Positions 17,253 through 22,036 of a stretch of DNA of 22,036 nucleotides are shown here, in pieces; position 1 is the first letter of the stretch; each line of letters opens with the position of its first letter. Made by a program: the position numbers and the translations under genes. The DNA lies in contig JALVEU010000334.1 of the NCBI GenBank assembly GCA_027030565.1, positions 1 to 22,036 of the forward strand, in the 5' to 3' direction. The notes beneath the pieces were generated by a model. It made no database searches. It had not been told where the DNA came from and worked only from the letters and a program-made list of their open reading frames with translations. The stretch is from Gammaproteobacteria bacterium (GTDB lineage Bacteria > Pseudomonadota > Gammaproteobacteria > JAJDOJ01).

Positions 17253-18494
17253 TCAGAGCTTGCGGAAGGCGAGCGTACCGTTGGTCCCGCCGAAGCCGAA
17301 GGAGTTGGACAGGACCACCCCCACCTTGGCCTCACGTGCCTCATTGGGCACGTAGTCCAGGTCACAAGCCGGATCCGGATGCTCGTAGTTGATCGTCGGC
17401 GGCAGCACCTGGTCGCGGATCGCCAGTACGGAGAACACGGCCTCCACCCCCCCGGCCGCACCCAACAGGTGGCCGATCATGGACTTAGTGGAGCTCATGG
17501 CCAACCGGTAGGCGTGATCGCCAAAGGCGGCCTTGACTGCCTCGGTCTCGGCGAGATCCCCCGCCGGAGTGGAGGTGCCGTGTGCGTTGATGTAGTCCAC
17601 CTCCTCGGGGTTGATCCCGGCATCGCGCAGCGCATTGAGCATACAGCGAGCGGCCCCCTCGCCCCCGGGGGCTGGCTGGGTCATGTGATGGGCGTCGCTG
17701 CTCATGCCGTACCCGGCCAGCTCGCAGTAGATGTGCGCGCCCCGCCGTCGCGCGTGTTCGTATTCCTCGAGGACCAGCACACCCGCGCCATCGCCCAGCA
17801 CGAAACCGTCCCGGTCGCGGTCCCAGGGCCGGCTCGCACGCTCCGGATCGTCGTTGTGCGACGCCGACAAGGCCCGAGCCGCCGCGAATCCGCCGATACC
17901 CAGCGGGCAGGTGGCCATCTCGGCCCCGCCGGCGATCATCACATCCACGTCGCCATAGGCGATCAGCCTCGCCGCATCGCCGATGTTGTGGGTCCCCGTG
18001 CTGCAGGCCGAGACGATGGAGATATTGGGTCCCTTCAGGCCGTACATGATGGACAGGTTGCCCGCCACCATGTTGATGATGCTCGCCGGCACGAAGAAGG
18101 GGGAGATCCGCCGCGGGCCGGACTTGAGGTAGGCCTCGTAGTTGCGCTCGATGAAGGGCAGCCCGCCGATCCCCGAGCCGATGGCCACCCCGATGCGCTC
18201 GGCGTTTTCTTCCGTCACCTCCAGGCCTGCGTCCCGGATGGCCTGCACCGACGCACCGATACCGAAGTGGATGAATTCATCCATCTTCTTCTGTTCCTTC
18301 GGCGGAATGTAGTCGTCCGCGTTGAAGTCACGCACGGTGGCGGCGATCTGCACCGGGAATGCGCTGGGATCGAAGCGGTCGATCCGCGTAACGCCGCTCC
18401 TGCCGGCCAGGATGTTCGCCCACGCCTTGTCCACGGTGGAGCCCACCGGACAGACGATCCCGAGTCCCGTTACGACGATCCGACGTTTTGACAA
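17253..18494 (-). CDS. fabF: Beta-ketoacyl-ACP synthase II
   Basis: Condensing enzyme that elongates acyl-ACP with malonyl-ACP. The 413-aa product has the Cys-His-His triad: C164 in V-S-A-C-S-T-G, H305 in N-A-H-G-T-S-T and H342 in M-I-G-H-L-L-G. The start is TTG at 18494: the protein then begins M-S-K-R-R-I-V-V-T-G-L-G, as E. coli FabF does, and GAGGG lies about 8 nt upstream; the next in-frame Met is residue 71, inside the conserved core. It follows acpP after 177 nt containing a hairpin. Confidence 0.96.
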   Translation of the reverse strand: MSKRRIVVTGLGIVCPVGSTVDKAWANILAGRSGVTRIDRFDPSAFPVQIAATVRDFNADDYIPPKEQKKMDEFIHFGIGASVQAIRDAGLEVTEENAERIGVAIGSGIGGLPFIERNYEAYLKSGPRRISPFFVPASIINMVAGNLSIMYGLKGPNISIVSACSTGTHNIGDAARLIAYGDVDVMIAGGAEMATCPLGIGGFAAARALSASHNDDPERASRPWDRDRDGFVLGDGAGVLVLEEYEHARRRGAHIYCELAGYGMSSDAHHMTQPAPGGEGAARCMLNALRDAGINPEEVDYINAHGTSTPAGDLAETEAVKAAFGDHAYRLAMSSTKSMIGHLLGAAGGVEAVFSVLAIRDQVLPPTINYEHPDPACDLDYVPNEAREAKVGVVLSNSFGFGGTNGTLAFRKL

Positions 18495-18560
18495 GGCGAG
18501 TCCCTCATTCCAACCTACTCACGACGCCGCCAGCGCGCGATGCCGCGAGACTGGCAACCC

Positions 18561-18583
18561 CCGGCCTACAAAACGAAGGCCGG
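18561..18583 (-). promoter_or_regulatory. Hairpin in the acpP-fabF intergenic region
   Basis: CCGGCCT and AGGCCGG form a 7-bp stem around a 9-nt loop within the 177-nt gap between acpP and fabF. No U-run follows on the minus strand. acpP is normally made in large excess over fabF, so the hairpin may stabilise an acpP message or partly end it; this is inference. Confidence 0.4.
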
Positions 18584-18671
18584 ACCCGCAGTGTTTCACG
18601 GGCCGACCCTGGAATGGACCTGCGCCGCGCCCGGTGAGAGACCCCAGGGGCGGCGAAACCCACAGACCGCA

Positions 18672-18911
18672 TCAGCCACCCAGGTGACTGTTCACGTACT
18701 CGATCGCCTCACGAACGGTGGTGATCTTTTCAGCCTCCTCGTCGGGAATCTCGCACTCGAACTCCTCCTCGAGGGCCATGACCAGTTCCACGGTATCGAG
18801 GGAGTCCGCCCCCAGATCGTCCACGAACGAAGCATCTTCCGTGACCTGATCCTCGTTCACTCCTAGCTGCTCAACCACGATCTTCTTCACGCGTTCGGCG
18901 ACGTCGCTCAT
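18672..18911 (-). CDS. acpP: Acyl carrier protein
   Basis: Carries acyl intermediates on 4'-phosphopantetheine attached to S37 in the D-S-L motif (G-A-D-S-L-D-T-V-E). The 79-aa, very acidic product has E-E-E-F in helix II and I-P-D-E-E-A-E-K-I as in standard AcpP. The ATG at 18911 matches the usual start; the frame upstream is open but unlike ACP. It is isolated by 205 nt from fabG and 177 nt from fabF, which suggests separate transcription or processing. Confidence 0.98.
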   Translation of the reverse strand: MSDVAERVKKIVVEQLGVNEDQVTEDASFVDDLGADSLDTVELVMALEEEFECEIPDEEAEKITTVREAIEYVNSHLGG

Positions 18912-18993
18912 CTGTTGGTCATCCTCTTCAGCTGACGAAAAACCCGCTCGCACCGGGTCCCGGCCGAAGCGGCCGCCCCGCCACGAAGCGGCT

Positions 18994-19026
18994 ATTGTAT
19001 ACCCGTCGGGGGCGAGATTCAGGCAA
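18994..19026 (-). promoter_or_regulatory. Candidate acpP promoter
   Basis: On the minus strand TATACAAT (19001-18994) gives a good -10, about 85 nt before the acpP ATG. The best -35-like sequence, TTGCCT (19026-19021), is 19-21 nt away, longer than ideal. An internal promoter here would explain high AcpP output. Confidence 0.4.
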
Positions 19027-19116
19027 GCTGCAGCGCCGCAGACGACCCATCGGGAAGGGGCCGGTCCAGACCCCTGGAACCAGTGCCGAGCACCGCCCCG
19101 CACCTCCGCGGGCATC

Positions 19117-19860
19117 TCAACGCATGTACATCCCGCCATTGACGTTCAGGGTCTCACCTGTGATGTAACCCGCCTCCTCCGAGGCGAGGAAGGCCACCGC
19201 ATGGGCCACGTCCTCGGGGCTGCCCAGCTTCCCCAGTGGAATGTCCGCGTGCAACGCCGCCCGTTGCTCCTCCGTGAGCGCGTCGGTCATGTCGGTCGTG
19301 ATGAAACCGGGCGCCACCACATTGACCGTGATCCCTCTCGACCCGATTTCGGCGGCCAGAGACTTGGAGAAACCGATCATGCCGGCCTTGGCCGCTGCAT
19401 AGTTGGTCTGGCCTGGATTGCCCTTGAGCGCGACGATGGAGGCGATGCTGATGATCCGCCCGCGCCGCGCTTTCATCATCCCCCGCAGGCAGGCGCGGCT
19501 CATCCGATAGACGGACCCCAAGTCGGTCTCGATGATCGTCTGCCAGTCCTCGGGGCCCATGCGTACCAGCAGGCTGTCCCGCGTGATCCCTGCATTGTTG
19601 ACGAGGATCAAGGGCGGGCCAAACTCACGGTTCACGGACTTGAGCAGCGCATCCACCGAACCCTGATCGGTCACGTCCAGGACCATGCCACGCCCCCGGC
19701 CACCGACGTCCCGCAGTGCCTGTGTGATCCGCTCGGCCCCCGCCTCCGTGGTGGCTGTACCCACGACCGCCGCACCGCGACGTGCCAGTTCCAATGCGAT
19801 CGCCTGTCCGATCCCCCGGCTCGCCCCGGTCACCAACGCGATGTCACCCGCCAGTCCCAT
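19117..19860 (-). CDS. fabG: 3-oxoacyl-ACP reductase
   Basis: NADPH-dependent reductase of the elongation cycle. The 247-aa short-chain dehydrogenase has T-G-A-S-R-G-I-G (11-18), N-N-A-G (88-91), S141, Y154 and K158 (Y-A-A-A-K) and ends G-G-M-Y-M-R. The tetrad Asn (N110 in E. coli, in E-T-N-L) is replaced by Asp: residues 111-114 read E-T-D-L, codon GAC. The start at 19860 gives the usual M-x-x-x-G-x-I-A-L-V-T-G; an ATG at 19869 overlapping the fabD stop as ATGA would add three residues. Apart from the Asp change the protein looks normal, and its place between fabD and acpP supports FabG. Confidence 0.95.
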   Translation of the reverse strand: MGLAGDIALVTGASRGIGQAIALELARRGAAVVGTATTEAGAERITQALRDVGGRGRGMVLDVTDQGSVDALLKSVNREFGPPLILVNNAGITRDSLLVRMGPEDWQTIIETDLGSVYRMSRACLRGMMKARRGRIISIASIVALKGNPGQTNYAAAKAGMIGFSKSLAAEIGSRGITVNVVAPGFITTDMTDALTEEQRAALHADIPLGKLGSPEDVAHAVAFLASEEAGYITGETLNVNGGMYMR

Positions 19861-19865
19861 GATCC

Positions 19866-20801
19866 TCATCCCCCGCAAAGCTCGAGTGCCCGCTCCATGG
19901 CCTGCGGGCTGTCCGCGCACTGCACCGGCACGGAGCGATCGATCCTGCGCACGAGCCCGGCCAACACCTTCCCGGGACCCAGCTCCACAACACGGTCGAC
20001 GCCCCGGGCGCGCATGGCGTGGATGGTCTCCACCCACCGTACCGGGCGATAGAGCTGCGCGGCCAACGCCTCGCGGATCTCGTCCGGCCTGCGGTGTTCG
20101 GCCACGTCCACGTTGTGCAGCACGGGGATCGCGGGCGCCTTTACCGGTACCTCACGCAGGGCTTCGGCAAGCCGTGCCGCTGCCCCGCGCATGAGACTGC
20201 TGTGCGCGGGCACACTCACCGGCAAGAGCACCACCCGTCGCGCGCCCGCCGCCTTGGCGGCCGGCACCAGACGCTCCACGGCCTGGCGCTCGCCCGCCAC
20301 GACCACCTGTCCCGGCGCGTTGAAATTCACCGCCTCCAGCACCTCCCCTCGGGCCTGCTCCGCACACAGGGTGCGCACGCGCTCGTCGTCCAGCCCCAGG
20401 ACCGCCGCCATGGCACCGCGCCCCTCGGGCACCGCCTCCTGCATCAGCCGGCCGCGCAGTCGCGCCAGCTGCGCGGCCGTTGCAAACTCCAGGGCCTCGG
20501 CCGCCACCAGGGCCGTATACTCCCCGAAACTGTGTCCGGCGAGCACCGACGGCTGGCAGCCTCCGCAGGCCTGCCACACGCGCAATGCCGCTATCCCGGC
20601 CCCGAGCATGGCCGGCTGTGTGTTCTCGGTTCGATCCAGGGCCTCGGCGGGGCCTTCCTGTACCAGGCGCACAAAATCCTGCCCCAAGACGTCCGAAAGC
20701 TCCTCGAATGTCTCCCCCACCTGCGGAAACGCTGCACCCAGCTCGGCGAGCATACCCACCGCCTGCGAACCCTGTCCGGGAAATACGAACGCGATGCTCA
20801 T
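19866..20801 (-). CDS. fabD: Malonyl-CoA:ACP transacylase
   Basis: Moves malonyl from CoA to ACP to supply the elongation cycle. The 311-aa product starts F-V-F-P-G-Q-G-S-Q and has the nucleophile S91 in G-H-S-F-G-E-Y, R116 in R-G-R-L-M-Q-E-A-V-P and H200 in V-P-A-H-S-S-L-M. The elbow usually reads GHSLGE; Phe after the serine is a mild variation. AGGGG lies just before the ATG (3-nt spacing). It is the first gene of the cluster; infA is divergent, so a promoter must lie in 20802-20860, though I see no convincing one. Confidence 0.96.
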   Translation of the reverse strand: MSIAFVFPGQGSQAVGMLAELGAAFPQVGETFEELSDVLGQDFVRLVQEGPAEALDRTENTQPAMLGAGIAALRVWQACGGCQPSVLAGHSFGEYTALVAAEALEFATAAQLARLRGRLMQEAVPEGRGAMAAVLGLDDERVRTLCAEQARGEVLEAVNFNAPGQVVVAGERQAVERLVPAAKAAGARRVVLLPVSVPAHSSLMRGAAARLAEALREVPVKAPAIPVLHNVDVAEHRRPDEIREALAAQLYRPVRWVETIHAMRARGVDRVVELGPGKVLAGLVRRIDRSVPVQCADSPQAMERALELCGG

Positions 20802-20827
20802 CGACCCCTAACTCGACCGCCCACGAC

Positions 20828-20841
20828 CATGCCCGGGCATG
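20828..20841. promoter_or_regulatory. 14-bp perfect palindrome between fabD and infA
   Basis: CATGCCCGGGCATG is a perfect palindrome, 27 bp before the fabD start codon and about 20 bp before the -35 of infA. It could be an operator for fabD; no known regulator is recognised. A palindrome this GC-rich may also arise by chance in such a genome. Confidence 0.3.
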
Positions 20842-20859
20842 TGCATGGACGGACTACGC

Positions 20860-20887
20860 TTGTTTTCTGCGGGCGCTTGTCGATAAT
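20860..20887 (+). promoter_or_regulatory. infA promoter
   Basis: TTGTTT (20860-20865), a 16-nt spacer and GATAAT (20882-20887) fit a sigma70 promoter with a start near 20894, leaving a leader of about 30 nt before the infA ATG. Confidence 0.55.
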
Positions 20888-20923
20888 GACGGGCCCCAAT
20901 CGGAAACGCGACATTCTAACCGC

Positions 20924-21142
20924 ATGGCGAAGGAAGATCATATCGAGATGGAGGGCACGGTCATCGAGACCCTGCCCAACACCATGTTCCGTGTGAAGCT
21001 CGACAACGGCCACGTGGTGACCGCCCACATCTCGGGCCGCATGCGTAAACACTACATTCGGATCCTCACCGGTGACCGGGTGACCGTGCAGCTCACCCCT
21101 TACGACCTCACCAAGGGTCGCATCGTCTACCGCTCGCGCTAG
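20924..21142 (+). CDS. infA: Translation initiation factor IF-1
   Basis: A 72-aa OB-fold protein that binds the ribosomal A site during initiation. The sequence M-A-K-E-D-H-I-E-M-E-G-T-V through G-R-I-V-Y-R-S-R is a full-length IF-1, with the conserved H-I-S-G-R-M-R-K-H-Y-I-R-I core. No clear ribosome binding site precedes the ATG. It stands alone on the plus strand, divergent from fabD, instead of in a clpA/aat or ribosomal-protein neighbourhood. Confidence 0.97.
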   Translation: MAKEDHIEMEGTVIETLPNTMFRVKLDNGHVVTAHISGRMRKHYIRILTGDRVTVQLTPYDLTKGRIVYRSR

Positions 21143-21185
21143 GCCCCTCCCGACCCTGGGCTCGCGCCGTCGCCGCCCGCCCAGT

Positions 21186-21206
21186 GCGCCGAAAACTTGT
21201 CGGCGC
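21186..21206 (+). terminator. Hairpin after infA (possible terminator)
   Basis: GCGCCGA (21186-21192) pairs with TCGGCGC (21200-21206) around a 7-nt loop, 43 nt after the infA stop. Only one T then CAAACCCC follows, so it is at best a weak intrinsic terminator. Confidence 0.4.
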
Positions 21207-21272
21207 TCAAACCCCTGATCCCAACGCCATGGTTATGCTCGTGCCGAGCAACCCACAGCCGAGTGCATCGCC

Positions 21273-21719
21273 ATGGGGACCTATCACCGGATCGTTGCCG
21301 CAGTGGCCCTGCGCGAGACCTCCGAGATCGTGGCGCGCCGCGCACTGGACCTGGCCCGGGCCTGCCAGGCCGAGCTGAGGCTCGTGCACGTCGTCGAGTA
21401 CTTCCCCGAAGACCTTTCCAACGAAGTGATCCCGCCGGAAGACCAGGACCCGGAGACGTTCTTCCGCGATCGCGCCCACGACGACCTGCTGGCGCTGGCC
21501 CAGCGCATCGGGGCCGACCGCGCACACCTGCAGGTGCTGATCGGCGAGACCTCCGCCGCCAGTCAGCTCCTGGCCTATGCCGAGGCCAACGACGTGGACC
21601 TGATTCTGACCGGGGCCGTGGGCCCGCGCCCCATGGCCCCGCTGGCAGGCACACTGGCCGAGCATCTGGTGCGTCACGGGACCATCGACGTCCTGGCGGT
21701 ATGCCACGGGGGTCGATGA
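21273..21719 (+). CDS. Universal stress protein (UspA family)
   Basis: A 148-aa single Usp domain. It starts M-G-T-Y-H-R-I-V-A-A-V-A-L and contains L-R-L-V-H-V-V-E-Y and A-N-D-V-D-L-I-L-T-G as Usp proteins do. The C-terminal nucleotide loop reads G-A-V-G-x8-G-T, one residue shorter than the ATP-binding pattern G-x2-G-x9-G-S/T, so ATP binding is uncertain. The residue after the sheet is G-A rather than the common G-S/T-H. The ribosome binding site is weak. A carbohydrate-active enzyme gene follows closely. Confidence 0.88.
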   Translation: MGTYHRIVAAVALRETSEIVARRALDLARACQAELRLVHVVEYFPEDLSNEVIPPEDQDPETFFRDRAHDDLLALAQRIGADRAHLQVLIGETSAASQLLAYAEANDVDLILTGAVGPRPMAPLAGTLAEHLVRHGTIDVLAVCHGGR

Positions 21720-21832
21720 GCGGTGGTGGAGGCCCCGCACCGGAGGGGCCACGCCCCCGGCGCGGCGCTCTTGAAACGGGGCGCCTGAGTCCACATTCGG
21801 CCAGTGACCGGGAAGCTGGAGGGCCGAGATCC

Positions 21833-22036
21833 ATGCGTCGACACCCCGACAACCCCTTGATCCGTCCCCAGGACCTGCGTCCCTCTGCCCCTGGCCTGCG
21901 CGTGCGGGGCGTCTTCAACCCTGGCGCCGCACGGGTGGGTGACGAAGTGGTGCTCCTGCTGCGCGTGGCGGAGGACTGCGAGCCCCGGGACGGGTATGCC
22001 CGTGTACCGGTGGTCCGGATGGAGGATGGGAAGCCT
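21833..22036 (+). CDS. GH130-family glycoside hydrolase/phosphorylase (partial, C-terminus outside window)
   Basis: Sixty-eight codons are visible to the right edge. The start R-R-H-P-D-N-P-L-I-R-P-Q-D-L-R-P-S, then G-V-F-N-P-G-A-A-R and L-L-L-R-V-A-E, is characteristic of the five-bladed propeller enzymes of GH130, which includes beta-mannoside phosphorylases and hydrolases; catalytic residues lie further on, so substrate and mechanism cannot be given. GGAGGG about 9 nt upstream supports the ATG at 21833. An in-frame ATG at 21716 overlapping the uspA stop (ATGA) would add 39 Gly/Pro/Arg-rich residues and is less likely. Confidence 0.8.
   Translation, partial: MRRHPDNPLIRPQDLRPSAPGLRVRGVFNPGAARVGDEVVLLLRVAEDCEPRDGYARVPVVRMEDGKP

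Noticed and set aside
16797..18491. A 564-codon plus-strand frame opposite pabC and fabF
   Set aside because: Antisense shadow spanning two conserved genes.
20480..20923. Plus-strand extension upstream of infA
   Set aside because: Runs over fabD and the infA promoter; IF-1 is complete from 20924.

Overview
The window reads as a stretch of chromosome from a GC-rich gammaproteobacterium. The evidence is the order fabD-fabG-acpP-fabF-pabC-mltG-tmk-holB-pilZ (typical of gammaproteobacteria), a RelA-type (p)ppGpp synthetase, a type IV pilus PilZ protein and a periplasmic nitrate reductase. I cannot name the genus; a facultatively anaerobic, respiratory, possibly sulfur-oxidising lineage would fit. 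No tRNA, rRNA, insertion sequence, phage gene or CRISPR array was seen.

Region 1 (1-5683): a minus-strand nap operon, napD-napA-napG-napH (napH leaves the window on the left), of the NapDAGH type in which NapGH rather than NapC is expected to feed quinol electrons towards NapA. The NapA is long (917 aa, against about 830 for the enterobacterial enzyme). A Crp/Fnr-family regulator without FNR-type iron-sulfur cysteines is transcribed divergently. The intergenic region holds a perfect FNR-type palindrome, a near-perfect second one 22 bp away, and a third Crp-like palindrome inside the nap leader.

Region 2 (5684-9000): after a strong bidirectional terminator come, on the minus strand, a secreted Sel1-repeat protein overlapping the end of relA, then relA and yjbQ. 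Between the Sel1 gene and the terminator is a good sigma70-like promoter pointing at the terminator, which predicts an unannotated small RNA of about 155-160 nt.

Region 3 (9029-13159): sucA and sucB, the E1 and E2 subunits of 2-oxoglutarate dehydrogenase, with no lpd gene beside them. sucB starts with TTG behind a strong ribosome binding site.

Region 4 (13343-20801): a long minus-strand cluster for fatty acid synthesis (fabD, fabG, acpP, fabF), folate (pabC), cell wall (mltG), dTMP kinase (tmk), the DNA polymerase clamp loader (holB) and pilus assembly (pilZ), with several 4-nt or 14-nt stop/start overlaps. The cluster starts at fabD: fabH, plsX and rpmF, usual upstream neighbours, are replaced by a divergent infA. 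FabG carries Asp where the catalytic-tetrad Asn is expected.

Region 5 (20802-22036): plus-strand infA with its own promoter, a universal stress protein gene, and the start of a GH130-family glycoside hydrolase/phosphorylase cut by the right edge.

Most of the window is conserved core genome. The parts most worth a second look are the nap/regulator control region, the predicted small RNA, the napA-napG hairpin and the FabG substitution.
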